Below are positions 23,171 through 32,707 of a DNA stretch of 42,181 nt, in pieces. The translations under genes were made by a program, and so were the position numbers. The stretch's first letter is position 1. Each line of letters opens with the position of its first letter. The stretch covers positions 1 through 42,181 of IMG/VR virus record IMGVR_UViG_3300002835_000390. One strand, given 5' to 3'. This stretch comes from a virus. A model generated the notes under the pieces. The model saw only the letters and a list, made by a program, of their open reading frames with translations. It was not told where the DNA came from and searched no databases.

Positions 23171-23893
23171 TCAGGAGTTCCGGCGGTTCATGGTCTGGTA
23201 CTGACCGTAGACGGTGGCAGCTTGGCCTGCGGTGCCCAGCAACTGCGCCCCAGCCCCGATTGCAGGCTGGATCGTTCGGCGGGTGGCTCGGAGGTTGCCC
23301 GCCTGCACTCGGCCCATGAGGCCCTGCTGGCGTTCGTTCACGGCCTGCCGGCGGAGAGCCTGCGACTGCCGCAAGGCGTTGGAGTCGATGGCGGCGAGGT
23401 CTAGCTTCTTGACTAGCTCTTGGCTGGCCAGCACCTCGGCAGCCGAGCCTTCGCCAGCCGTCAGGCCGCGAGCCGCCTGCACAGTCCGCGTGGCCTCCTT
23501 CTCTTGGCCAGCACGCATCGCGTACATGACCGCCTCACGCTGCCCCGCCTTGATCGCGTACTGCGCGTCATCCTCCGCCTGACGGGCGTTCATGTCCGAA
23601 ATCCGCGCCGCGTACTCGGCTGCGCTGGCCTGCGACTTCAACTGCATCCGCTGGCTTTCGGCTTGGTAGTAGGCACCGATCGCGCTCATCACGCCGCCGG
23701 TCACCATGCCAACGGCTCCAAGCGTCGTCAGATCCGCGCCACCAGACGAAGCAGCCGTCGTAGACGCAGCAGCAGGCGTCCCTTGGTTAGGGAACACATA
23801 GCCCGAGGCATACGGCCCAGGCTGCGACGAAGGCGCAAAGACCGCTCCAGACGATCCGCTGGACAAGTTGACGTAGTTCGTAGTGACTGGCAT
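23171..23893 (-). CDS. Internal virion protein (gp14-like)
   Basis: A 240-aa protein. The N-terminal 50 residues are Ser/Gly/Ala-rich. A hydrophobic stretch 'LGAVGMVTGGVMSAIGAYY' follows, then a long helical part (MQLKSQASAAEYAARISDMNARQAEDDA, AVMYAMRAGQEKEATRTVQAARG). This layout matches gp14-like ejection proteins, which enter the outer membrane at infection. Position right after tail tubular B and before gp15 supports it. The start at 23893 is 2 nt after the previous stop (TAGCCATG). Confidence 0.78.
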   Translation of the reverse strand: MPVTTNYVNLSSGSSGAVFAPSSQPGPYASGYVFPNQGTPAAASTTAASSGGADLTTLGAVGMVTGGVMSAIGAYYQAESQRMQLKSQASAAEYAARISDMNARQAEDDAQYAIKAGQREAVMYAMRAGQEKEATRTVQAARGLTAGEGSAAEVLASQELVKKLDLAAIDSNALRQSQALRRQAVNERQQGLMGRVQAGNLRATRRTIQPAIGAGAQLLGTAGQAATVYGQYQTMNRRNS

Positions 23894-23895
23894 GG

Positions 23896-26800
23896 CTAGC
23901 TACCTACAGCGACTTCGATGACGATGCCGTTGACGGTCAGCCCCGAAGGGTTGGACTGCCGCACCAAGATCGACCCGTCTTGGCTCCACGCTGGCAGAAG
24001 CGTGACTTGACGTTCAAGGGATGTTTCCGTCGTTGGCAACTCGCCCTCTTGCACAAGCTCCGATTCGCTCGGGCCAACGCTGTAGTACGCATCCTCCTTG
24101 GCGATGCGGAGCCAAGCCTTGTTGACGTTCTTCGTGCGGCCCTGACCGAGGCCGTCGATCTGCATGGCGATCGGAAGCGTCTCCAGTTCCGATTTGTACG
24201 GGATGCCGACCATCACGCGAGTCGCGTAGGTCAAAAGCACCAGCACACCAGAGGCATCGACTTGCTGCCCAAGGTACGGGATGCCGTCCGCAACAACGTC
24301 CACGGTCCTGCCGGCCAAGTTGGTGGCTCCCGAAAACGTGGCTCGCGCCCAAGCCCATGTGGCAATGGCGACGTTGCGCATGGCCGCAGGCAGAGCTTGC
24401 AGAAGTCGCACCCGCGCCTGCGAGCTTGAGATGCGCTGCACAACCTGCCCACGGTACGACTGGTCGCCGCTGCGGAACTCCAGCACATCGTTGAGGTCGG
24501 AGTTCAAGAACACAGAGCCGATCAGGCTGTCCGTCACGGTGACGAGCGCACCTTCGTTCCAGCCGCCGTTCTCAAACTCGGTGACGATCAACTGGCGGCC
24601 ACCCGTATGCGTTCCGTCGTAGTCCAAGCTGCTGTCCAAGTAGCGGCTGGAGTCGCCAGTCGCCAGCACATCAGTTAGCCGCTCGATGTAGCGACAGGTA
24701 ACCCCGTTGGTCTGCCTGCGGACAACGCAGTACATGCTATCCACCTGTCCCTCTTGGATGCAGGCGACCGACTCAAACACGCCGTCCGTGTCGTGTTGGT
24801 GCCACGCGGTGATTTCCTCTTCTGGAGCGTAGGTCAGTCCAAGCAGGCCGCCGGACGAACTGACGAACCATGCGATAGACAGAGGCGACCGCATCAATGC
24901 CAAGTCGGCAAGCGTCTTGTCGTCAAACAGGTGCAGAGCACGCAGGCTCAGATCCGCTGTCGTGTACCCCTGCGCGTTAAAGTTGAACGCGAGTTGATGC
25001 ACATGCCCGCCGCGAGCCGCGCAGAACAGCAGGGCGTTGCTGACGAGAGCAGGCGTCACGAAGCTAGAGCCGATGTAGGACTGAGGCCGCACAGCCACCG
25101 TAGACGGAGTAACCGCTTCGCTGTTGATCGCGGTGACTCGCCACTCGCCTTGATCGGTCAGCAGCAGCAACTCTCCTGCGTTGACGATGTGCCTGATTTT
25201 GTGGTTCTCGCGTGCGCGGATGGACAACGAGATGCGGTCGCTGTCCTTGATCGGGATGCTGAAGCTAAGGTCTTGGTCAGTGTTGCTCCGCGTCATCCAC
25301 AGCTTGTTCGCGGCCTTGTTCGTGTTGGCCAAGACCTTGCGCTGCTCAAAGTAGCCGACAGCGGACGCGTAGTTGTCCGCAGTTTGCGTAAGCGTCGTGT
25401 CCAAGATCGGGACCGTCTTGCTGACATCCGGCGTGATGTTGTCATCGCGGAACGTGACGCTGGCCGACGTGTCGGTCTGCCCGATCCAACCGAACAACCC
25501 GTTGGTGCGCTTGTAGATGTTGTAGCGACGGATGGGCGAGCCGCCGACAGGGTTGGGAACCTGCGTCCAAGTGAGCACGTTGTACGTCTCGCGGGCGTAC
25601 AGGTTGTTCTCGACGCTGACTTGCGCGCTGGGCTGGCTCTCAACCCCTTCCTCGTCCACAGCCGTCACGACGTAGGTGTTGGTGCTCTGGCTGTCGTCAG
25701 GCCACAACTCAAACAACAAAGGTGGGTTGATCGTTGATGCAGCAGGAACGTCAAGAATCTCTCCGACGCCAAGACCAGCCAGCCCCAGATTGGTCTGGCT
25801 GTTGGCTTTGATCTCGAAACAGTCTGTTTGCGGAGAGCTATTTATGCGAGTGATCTTGGCGATCGTGAACACTTGGTTCTGAACTCGCGCGTGCAAATTA
25901 GCCGGCGTGCCTGAGTTGGAGCCTGTAAAGCACTTAACGGTGTCGCCAGGGACGAACGGGTACGTCTCAGCATTTGCGCTCGCGTTAGCAAACGACCTTG
26001 GCGATGTGGCTCCGCCGAACTGCCCAACTTGCTCGATTCGGTATCGGATCGCTCCGAACGGTGTGGCAGCCAGTCCCGTCGGAGCGGCCATCGGTGGCGT
26101 ATACGACGCATACTCCCACGACCACTGAAGGTCCGTAGTGCGCTTCAGGATCAGCGTTGGGCGGCTCCGGTGCGTGATCGTCAGAACGTTGAGATCTTGC
26201 GCGTAGGTCAACTCCATCAACTCGGAGTCGCTGTAGTTGTTGTTGTGCGCAAGTCCGGACGCTGGCGCAACAAGTGCCCACACCGTTGGGGAGTTGACGT
26301 TGATTCCGTAGTTGACCCAGTTGTCAGTGGACGAGCTAGACGAAAACGTCGCAGAGTTGGTTTGGTAATAGTTTGCCAGTCCTTCGTCAAAGCGAAGCGA
26401 GCCTTGCGCGTAGTACGCCGCCACCGTGAAGTTGTTGGTGCCTGCGCTGCTGTAGCTGTTAATGGACGATCCGCCGGCAGTCTCCTTCAGCTTGAACGTC
26501 GTGCTCGACAGCTTATCAATGTAGTACAGCGAGTTGACGCCAATAAATGACGCCGGAGTGACAGCCTTGAAGATGGTCAGGTTGCTGGTTGCCCATGTGG
26601 GCTGGGTGCCGGTGTACGCAGGGCTGACTTGGCTTCCTACGCGATAGCGAAACTCTGTGCTGCTGATTACATCAACATAGAACCAGCGCAGGCTGCTGCC
26701 GCTTTCGCGCATGATGACGGCATCGTTTGACCGAAGCCCATGCGGAGCCGTGGTCGTAAAACTGCTGCCTTTAGCATTCCATTGCCACTCTCCGACGTTG

Positions 26801-27282
26801 GCGATCAATGACACCTGCGCAGGCCCCTGCGAAACATCTGTGTACAGCGCGCCGACGTTTGCCGCTGTCAGACCGTAGATCGTTATTTGCGCGTCGTTCG
26901 GCAGGTTGTCAAGGTTGCCCGTTGTGAGGGTCCAGACTCCTGTAGAAGTGTTGACGGTGCAGGCTCGCGCAACAAAGTAGTTGTCTCCCGTCAGAGCAAT
27001 CTGCGCTCCGTTTCGATAGAACCGGACATGGTTCTGCGTCAACTCCAGCATCATGTGCGGAGTGCTGAAGAACGGGATCATGCGCGACTTTAGCGAGTTG
27101 CTACGCGCATCGTCAACGTACTGAAGCCCAGGACGCCGCTTCGCCGCGCCCTGCGGCTTGATGTACATGTTGCGGCACTTGCGAAGGCCAGACTGATGCG
27201 CCTTCTGGTCGAACCGACCGTACATCTCCTCGCTGACTTCGCCAGCGTTGAACGACAGTTGCAGGGCTTTGGTGTTCGGCAT
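23896..27282 (-). CDS. Tail tubular protein B (gp12-like nozzle), enlarged
   Basis: A 1128-aa protein; T7 gp12 is 794 aa. The N-terminus is diagnostic of the family ('LQLSFNAGEVSEEMYGRFDQKAHQSGLRKCRNMYIKPQGAAKRRPG'). It forms the tail nozzle below the adaptor. Extra length comes from beta-rich modules around residues 160-300 (for example SNDAVIMRESGSSLRWFYVDVISSTEFRYRV and SLYYIDKLSSTTFKLKE) and fibronectin-like parts near 560-620. The C-terminal third has the conserved 'WRVTAINSEAVTPSTVAVRPQSYIGS' block. The start at 27282 is 2 nt after the upstream stop. Confidence 0.9.
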   Translation of the reverse strand: MPNTKALQLSFNAGEVSEEMYGRFDQKAHQSGLRKCRNMYIKPQGAAKRRPGLQYVDDARSNSLKSRMIPFFSTPHMMLELTQNHVRFYRNGAQIALTGDNYFVARACTVNTSTGVWTLTTGNLDNLPNDAQITIYGLTAANVGALYTDVSQGPAQVSLIANVGEWQWNAKGSSFTTTAPHGLRSNDAVIMRESGSSLRWFYVDVISSTEFRYRVGSQVSPAYTGTQPTWATSNLTIFKAVTPASFIGVNSLYYIDKLSSTTFKLKETAGGSSINSYSSAGTNNFTVAAYYAQGSLRFDEGLANYYQTNSATFSSSSSTDNWVNYGINVNSPTVWALVAPASGLAHNNNYSDSELMELTYAQDLNVLTITHRSRPTLILKRTTDLQWSWEYASYTPPMAAPTGLAATPFGAIRYRIEQVGQFGGATSPRSFANASANAETYPFVPGDTVKCFTGSNSGTPANLHARVQNQVFTIAKITRINSSPQTDCFEIKANSQTNLGLAGLGVGEILDVPAASTINPPLLFELWPDDSQSTNTYVVTAVDEEGVESQPSAQVSVENNLYARETYNVLTWTQVPNPVGGSPIRRYNIYKRTNGLFGWIGQTDTSASVTFRDDNITPDVSKTVPILDTTLTQTADNYASAVGYFEQRKVLANTNKAANKLWMTRSNTDQDLSFSIPIKDSDRISLSIRARENHKIRHIVNAGELLLLTDQGEWRVTAINSEAVTPSTVAVRPQSYIGSSFVTPALVSNALLFCAARGGHVHQLAFNFNAQGYTTADLSLRALHLFDDKTLADLALMRSPLSIAWFVSSSGGLLGLTYAPEEEITAWHQHDTDGVFESVACIQEGQVDSMYCVVRRQTNGVTCRYIERLTDVLATGDSSRYLDSSLDYDGTHTGGRQLIVTEFENGGWNEGALVTVTDSLIGSVFLNSDLNDVLEFRSGDQSYRGQVVQRISSSQARVRLLQALPAAMRNVAIATWAWARATFSGATNLAGRTVDVVADGIPYLGQQVDASGVLVLLTYATRVMVGIPYKSELETLPIAMQIDGLGQGRTKNVNKAWLRIAKEDAYYSVGPSESELVQEGELPTTETSLERQVTLLPAWSQDGSILVRQSNPSGLTVNGIVIEVAVGS

Positions 27283-27284
27283 GA

Positions 27285-30200
27285 CTAGCGAATGCTGATC
27301 CAGCTAGGGGTGTGCGAGGGCTTGATCTCGGCCTGCGTGGTCTTGTCGTGCGACGATGCCTGCATCATGTAGGCAGTAGCCATCTGAGCGCACCGCTTGG
27401 ACTCGGCGGCCCCGACATCGCCCTTGATGATCGGCCCCGCCAGCATGGACGACAGGTGCCACGACAAAGCGATCGTGAACAGCGTGCTGAACAGCGTCGT
27501 GTCCACGATCTTCGCGTTGTAGCGGATGACCGCCTCCTCTTGGTTGGTGTAGAGGACGCGGTTCCCGTGGATGTCCGACTCGACTACGAACTTTTGCGGG
27601 ATCAGCCTGCCGTTCACCACCCAATCGTCGGCGGCGTCGGGAGGCATCACCGCCAAGATGCCGCTGGCGTCCGCCGGCACTTCGTAGGCGTACTCCCATT
27701 CCGAGCGCGGGTTGTCCGTCTCGACAAGAGCCTTGCGCTTCAGCGCGAACGACCAGCTACCCATCTCCAGCAGGGTGTCGCGGGCTAGAGGATAGAAGCG
27801 AGCGCACAGAGCAGCCTGCGCCGAGCCGTCCGGCGGGTCGATGCTGGTGACCTTGGCCGTCTCCCCGATGTTGGCGAGAGCCAAGTTGCAGATGTCCACC
27901 TCGCTGGTGCCCATGCGCTGCACGGCAATCCACGCTTCGTAGAACCTCTGACCCAGCGTGTTCATGCCGGCACCCGTGTAGTGGATGCCGTCGAACATGA
28001 CGGGGAGGTCGCTCGTCTCAATCGCACGCGAGTAGGGGTCCGCGTCCGTCATCTTGGTGATGGCGGCGTTGACCGTATCGGCGTAGGTCCACAGCACGTT
28101 CGGGCGCACCTTGGACGCCAGCCACGGGATCTTGTGCGGGCTGACGCTGGCAAGACCACGGTCCACGATGGCCTGCCGGATGACCTGACGCAGCTTGGTG
28201 CAGTTGGCGTAGTAGCGGCTGGCGCGGCTTTCCGATGTCGCGTCTTCCTCTCCCTGCGCCCAGAAGATGCCTACGCACTCGCCAGTGTCGCCCTGCAAGG
28301 CGAACGCGGTCTTGGCGGCGTCGAGGACATCCAGCAATCGCCCAAAGCAGTTGTTCTGGTCGCCCGGTGCCCAACTGGTCTGCTGGTCGGGGTCGTACCA
28401 GCCGTAGCCCGTCGCGCCCAGAGCGGTCGTCTCCCGCTGCGCCAACCCGCTGCCGCTGAAGCCAAGCGGGATGACATGCATGGCTTCGCCAAGGTACTCA
28501 TGCATCCGCAGGGCAAGGCCAACGTAGTGCCCCTGCTTCGGCTGGATGCCCAGCGACGGCCCTTGGAACGGCTGGTACATGCCCGCCACGGGCGTGTAGT
28601 GGTTCGGGTAGTTGAACCCAGGCGGGTACGGGTTGCGCTTGTCCTTCTGGTGCTGCAACGCCAAGAACCCGGTCGATGCGGTGTAAGCACTTGAACCCGT
28701 GATTGGCGTGCCGCCGTAGGTCGCGGTCAGGTTGTAGGTGCCAAGCGTCCCAGTGGGCTGCAAGAAGTACGAACGACCGTAGACGATCTCCAGCGGGGTG
28801 CTGGTGCTGATGATGTCGAACACATCGTTGGTCGCCGGAGCCGAGCCGAACGGCGTGGCAAGCTGCGCTACCGTGCCTGACGCCGTGAGAATCTGCCGGT
28901 ACTGGCCAGCGAGCGCGCCGGTTCGGAACAGCACGACCTGATCAGGGCCGTAAGGGCCTCCCACCAAGGTGGCGCAGTTGATGACGCTTGCGGTCGATCC
29001 CGCCGTGACCGTGCTGTTGGTCGATGCCGCTCTGCCGCTTCCGAAGATCGCTGCCTGCGTGTTGGCAGCAAGGATGTCGGTCAGGAACGTGACGGTGATC
29101 GGCTGGCCCGCTCCAGCGCACGCGCAAGTAGTCCCAACGGGCTGCGTGCCCTCGGCCTCGCCCTCAAACGGCGACCACGGCAGCCACAAGGCGAACTTGT
29201 TGAACGGCGTGCTCTGGCCGCTGACGGTAGGCGGCTGGATCGAATAGGCGTCGCCTGCCACCGTGTTGTTCGTGAACGCAGGGCTGACCTCCAGCACGAA
29301 CTTGCCAGTCGTTGCGTCGTAGTAGACATCCCCACAGGATCGCGTCTGGTTGGCGTTGTTGCCCGTGAGCGGGGTTATCGTCAGGCCAGTCAGCGACCCA
29401 CGAGCTTGGTAGGCTCGCTCGGCAAAAGCCCTGTGGTAGCTGTTGGCTGCCGTCAACAGGTCTTGCCCAGCCACTTGCGTCATGGTGATCGGCAGGCTGC
29501 CGACCGAACCGATGGTGACACCTTGCAGCGTGATGCGCCGCTCCGCCGTTGGCTCGTTGGTTGTGCTCGACAAGCCGGAGATGGTGTAGGTCGTGTTGGC
29601 GGTGATGCCTGACGGCAGGCTCGCACCAGAGAACTGCACCTTGTCACCGATCGTTACGAAATGCCCTTCATCCAACGTGATGTGGTCCGTAGCTCCTGCG
29701 GCAACGCTTGCCACCGCCGTCGTGGTCGGGCGGCGCAGGTAGAACATCGTTTCGGTGTCTTGGACGGTCAGCACGCTGTTCGTTGCAGCCGATGCCGAAG
29801 TCACCTGAACGAACGTCGGGTAAGGCGTCCTACTCAGTTGAATGTTCTGCTCCAGCGAAGTAGTGAGCGTCACGCGAACGTAGTAGTCCACGCCAGCTAA
29901 GAAGCTACCAGTAGACGACTCAAACCGAATGCGGTCGTTGTCCGCCAACCCAGAGTTGAGGAACACATCGGCCCCGGTCGATTGAACCGTCAGCGTGCTT
30001 GTGCCAGCACTGTATCCAGTCACGGTTGCCGAGATCGGTCTGCACTTCTTGGCAACGATGTAGTCTCCAAAGGCGTCCTCGGTAAACGATGAGACGATGC
30101 CCTGCGGGACAGCAAGCGAGAACAGTGCCAGCACTGCCGTAGACGGAATCAGCACCGATCCGCCTCGCGTTGCAGACACTTGGATGTCCGATCCAGACGA

Positions 30201-31106
30201 TGTGACTACCCAATACGACTGCTGCGCACTCATGCCGCCGGGGATGGCTCCACTGACGCGGATGCAGTCGCCAACCGTGAACAGGTTGAATGTTAGCGTA
30301 ATGGTGCCCGTCGTAGTGTTGATCCCAGTTACTGGCATCGCCACCACCGTCCCTGGATCTGTCGCCCCACGCACCTTGACCGCTTCACCAACGCGCACAG
30401 GCTGGTTGCCGATGCGGAAGCGCGTAGGCACCTTGTTGGTCAAGTAGCCCGGCGTCGCGTAGATCTGCGCTGAAACGCCTACCGTGTAGCTGCCAGGGTC
30501 GTTGACACCTCCTACGACGCTACGCAGCAGCACCGTGCTCGTCGTGCCATTCGCTCCGCCAACGAAAGGATAGGTGAACTCCTCTCCAACCTCCGGCAGA
30601 GGCGACAGATCTGGGCTGACGCTCACCTCAGAGTCGCTGGAGTTCGTCACCGTGTACGAACGCCCATCGCGCTTGCGCGTGATGGTCAGGCCAGTCGCGT
30701 CGTACTGCCACTTGCAGTTCGTGACCAGCTTTCGCACCGACGAGCCAGCCTGCACCGTGCAAGTGCCAGGGTACTTCGTGAACGACGCCCCCAGCACGTT
30801 GGTCTGCGTCGGCACCGGGTCGTAGAACGTCAGCATCTTCACGGCCTGCACCGCAAGGCCCTTGGTGCTGACCGTCTGCCACGGGCTGCTCTTCGGCCCC
30901 GTGCCGTAGCGAAGCGTCTGCCGGCCTCCCGCGAACGTCACCGGCAGCGTGAACGTGTCGCTGTAGCTGCCTTCCCCGAACTGCGTCGGGGCGATCTGCG
31001 GGTTCCGCAGAGCGATCTGGAGGTTCTGGTCCTCCCAAGACTGGGCATCACCGATCGCGGTGCTGTTGCTCTGCCCGACTGCCAACAAGAACTTGCGCTT
31101 CGCCAT
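27285..31106 (-). CDS. SGNH-type esterase fused to tail tubular protein A
   Basis: A 1273-aa protein in one open frame. Residues 1065-1273 (209 aa) are a complete tail tubular protein A/gp11-type adaptor (MGTSEVDICNLALANIG..., ARFYPLARDTLLEMGSWSFALKRKAL). Residues 1 to about 1060 carry a split sialate-O-acetylesterase-like SGNH hydrolase: GQSN with Ser13, Gly-rich FSGSG near 883-887, WAQGEED at 949-955, and D1039/H1042 in FDGIHYT. A large beta-rich insert contains three similar modules (about 250-320, 360-445, 465-540). The adaptor's own ATG (27914) has no SD, so the fusion looks genuine. It could strip acetyl groups from host surface polysaccharide. Confidence 0.85.
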   Translation of the reverse strand: MAKRKFLLAVGQSNSTAIGDAQSWEDQNLQIALRNPQIAPTQFGEGSYSDTFTLPVTFAGGRQTLRYGTGPKSSPWQTVSTKGLAVQAVKMLTFYDPVPTQTNVLGASFTKYPGTCTVQAGSSVRKLVTNCKWQYDATGLTITRKRDGRSYTVTNSSDSEVSVSPDLSPLPEVGEEFTYPFVGGANGTTSTVLLRSVVGGVNDPGSYTVGVSAQIYATPGYLTNKVPTRFRIGNQPVRVGEAVKVRGATDPGTVVAMPVTGINTTTGTITLTFNLFTVGDCIRVSGAIPGGMSAQQSYWVVTSSGSDIQVSATRGGSVLIPSTAVLALFSLAVPQGIVSSFTEDAFGDYIVAKKCRPISATVTGYSAGTSTLTVQSTGADVFLNSGLADNDRIRFESSTGSFLAGVDYYVRVTLTTSLEQNIQLSRTPYPTFVQVTSASAATNSVLTVQDTETMFYLRRPTTTAVASVAAGATDHITLDEGHFVTIGDKVQFSGASLPSGITANTTYTISGLSSTTNEPTAERRITLQGVTIGSVGSLPITMTQVAGQDLLTAANSYHRAFAERAYQARGSLTGLTITPLTGNNANQTRSCGDVYYDATTGKFVLEVSPAFTNNTVAGDAYSIQPPTVSGQSTPFNKFALWLPWSPFEGEAEGTQPVGTTCACAGAGQPITVTFLTDILAANTQAAIFGSGRAASTNSTVTAGSTASVINCATLVGGPYGPDQVVLFRTGALAGQYRQILTASGTVAQLATPFGSAPATNDVFDIISTSTPLEIVYGRSYFLQPTGTLGTYNLTATYGGTPITGSSAYTASTGFLALQHQKDKRNPYPPGFNYPNHYTPVAGMYQPFQGPSLGIQPKQGHYVGLALRMHEYLGEAMHVIPLGFSGSGLAQRETTALGATGYGWYDPDQQTSWAPGDQNNCFGRLLDVLDAAKTAFALQGDTGECVGIFWAQGEEDATSESRASRYYANCTKLRQVIRQAIVDRGLASVSPHKIPWLASKVRPNVLWTYADTVNAAITKMTDADPYSRAIETSDLPVMFDGIHYTGAGMNTLGQRFYEAWIAVQRMGTSEVDICNLALANIGETAKVTSIDPPDGSAQAALCARFYPLARDTLLEMGSWSFALKRKALVETDNPRSEWEYAYEVPADASGILAVMPPDAADDWVVNGRLIPQKFVVESDIHGNRVLYTNQEEAVIRYNAKIVDTTLFSTLFTIALSWHLSSMLAGPIIKGDVGAAESKRCAQMATAYMMQASSHDKTTQAEIKPSHTPSWISIR

Positions 31107-31131
31107 GGAACACCTCGGTCAGATAGCACAA

Positions 31132-31163
31132 GGCCCCGCCGTACTTGGAAGCACGGCGAGGCC
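31132..31163 (-). terminator. Hairpin between head and tail genes
   Basis: On the minus strand an 11-bp GC-rich stem (one G-U pair; arms 31153-31163 and 31132-31142) with a 10-nt loop lies in the 81-bp gap after the Bbp16-like gene. Only two U residues follow, so partial termination or mRNA processing that favours head genes is plausible. Confidence 0.55.
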
Positions 31164-31187
31164 CAGGAACTCAGGCAGCCGCTCCGA

Positions 31188-31643
31188 TCAGGTGATCGAG
31201 AAGCCGCTCGGGTAGAACGTACGACCGTCCTGCTCGTCCAGAAGCAGCGACATGCTGGCCGCGCCAGCCGAGAAGTTTCCCACGCTAACAGCGCGGAAAA
31301 TCAGGAACCGCTGGTAGCGAGTGCCCCACGGCGTGTTGGACACGACGCGCTTGGGAAGCGTGATGATGCGCTGCATACCTGCGGTGAGGTTTGCAGTCAC
31401 GATTGCGCCGCTCCAACTCAGGAAAAAGTTGGAGCCACCGCCAGCAGCGGTATCGGCTTGGATGAGTTGGAAATCGACCGAGGTGCCCCCTGCGAACGGG
31501 GTCGTGACAGTCAGCAAGGCCTTGATTTCGTGGCCTTCGGAAAGATCGCGCAGGTTGACAAAGTCGATCTGGTCGGCGGCGTCGTAGGTGGCAGCCGTCG
31601 TAATAGTCGGGGTGACGAGCGTGAGTGCGTTGTCGAGAATCAT
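31188..31643 (-). CDS. Bbp16-like capsid-associated structural protein
   Basis: A 151-aa protein directly after the capsid gene, with the best SD of the head block (AGGAG, 6-7 nt before the ATG at 31643). It resembles the Bbp16 family of BPP-1-type phages: it starts MILDNALTLV and then has alternating beta segments with DLSEGHEIKALLTVTTPF, VDFQLIQADT and RFLIFRAVSVGNFSAGAASMSLLLD. In BPP-1-like heads such proteins act as cement or decoration. Function by family and position. Confidence 0.75.
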   Translation of the reverse strand: MILDNALTLVTPTITTAATYDAADQIDFVNLRDLSEGHEIKALLTVTTPFAGGTSVDFQLIQADTAAGGGSNFFLSWSGAIVTANLTAGMQRIITLPKRVVSNTPWGTRYQRFLIFRAVSVGNFSAGAASMSLLLDEQDGRTFYPSGFSIT

Positions 31644-31660
31644 GTGTGTGTCTCCTTGGA

Positions 31661-32686
31661 TTACGCCACAGCGGTTTCGTTGGTGGTCAAAGCATCGACC
31701 TTGCGGACAGGAATGCCCTGGAAGGTCAGCCACGACATCGGGGTGCCGAACTGCGACAGACCCTTCTCGATGTCCAGAACGCCCTGCGTGCGGTCCAGAG
31801 CCTGGATGCGCAGGCCGCTGTACATCGTGCGGTTCATGTAGAAACACGGCTTGATGCCGCCGAACGACGGGAACCGATCGATCGCACGGGCCATCAGCTT
31901 GATGATGTTGGTAGCCGCCGCCGTGGCCTGCGTGCCGCTGGCCGTGGTGAACAAACCGGAGACGGAGGTGTCGATGTTCGCAATGCGAACGACGTACCGC
32001 CAGTCCTTGACCGCAAGACCCGGCTTCCACTGGAAGCGCGAGACGTACGCTTGCATGCGGTTGTCACCCGAGAAGATGGTCTGGATACCCAGATCTTCCT
32101 TCATCAGGCCCGCGTTGCTGCCCTTCGGGAACGGGCAGTAGACCGTACGATCCGACCAGCCCACCAAATAGATGGACCCAAGATTGGAGCTACCGCCGCC
32201 GCTCAACACGTTAACGCTGTTGCCAGAACCGGAAAGCGAGTTGTAGCGGTTTTGCAGACCGAGGAACTGCTTGGGGTCCGTAGCCGGATTGCCACCGAAC
32301 AGGCCCTGCACGAAGGTCTGGTTCATCGACTCGATGAACGCGGAGTCTTCCGAAAGGCGGAACTGGCTGGTGTTGCCGTTCAGCTTGGCGAGGTCAACGT
32401 CCATCTCCGAACGCGCCTCGATCATCGCGCATGCCTCGTCCACCTGAGCCGTCGTGCTCTTGCTCGACGGGATGCCCTGGTTCAGAGCGCGGTAGTAGGT
32501 CGTCGGGAGGCCGGTGCGGATGACGACTCGATCGCCGGTCGGGAGGTTGCCCTCCTTCCACACGCAGTCCTCAAGGACTTCGTTGGTCTGGCTGAGAAGT
32601 TCCGCGATGTCACCGATGCTGCCATCGGGATGAGTACGCTTGGCCCAGTCGGCCAGCGTGAGGTTGCTGCTTCCAAGAACTGCCAT
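31661..32686 (-). CDS. Major capsid protein (BPP-1 Bbp17-like)
   Basis: A 341-aa HK97-fold candidate of the BPP-1-type podovirus family. Recognisable blocks: LTLADWAKRTHPDGS near the N-terminus, IAELLSQTNEVLEDCVWKEG then NLPTGDRVVIRTGLPT, 'SSKSTTAQVDEACAMIEARSEMDVDLAKLNGNT', FRLSEDSAFIESMNQTF, and YVVRIANIDTS. The C-terminus carries 'TFQGIPVRKVDAL', a common end of the family. It lies between scaffold and Bbp16-like genes. The SD is poor for such an abundant protein. Confidence 0.92.
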   Translation of the reverse strand: MAVLGSSNLTLADWAKRTHPDGSIGDIAELLSQTNEVLEDCVWKEGNLPTGDRVVIRTGLPTTYYRALNQGIPSSKSTTAQVDEACAMIEARSEMDVDLAKLNGNTSQFRLSEDSAFIESMNQTFVQGLFGGNPATDPKQFLGLQNRYNSLSGSGNSVNVLSGGGSSNLGSIYLVGWSDRTVYCPFPKGSNAGLMKEDLGIQTIFSGDNRMQAYVSRFQWKPGLAVKDWRYVVRIANIDTSVSGLFTTASGTQATAAATNIIKLMARAIDRFPSFGGIKPCFYMNRTMYSGLRIQALDRTQGVLDIEKGLSQFGTPMSWLTFQGIPVRKVDALTTNETAVA

Positions 32687-32707
32687 GATGATTCAGGGGG
32701 TTGGTGC

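Noticed and set aside
27285-27914. Separate tail tubular protein A gene starting at 27914
   Set aside because: The ATG has no SD and the upstream esterase frame is open without a stop, so a fusion is the simpler reading; independent internal translation remains possible.
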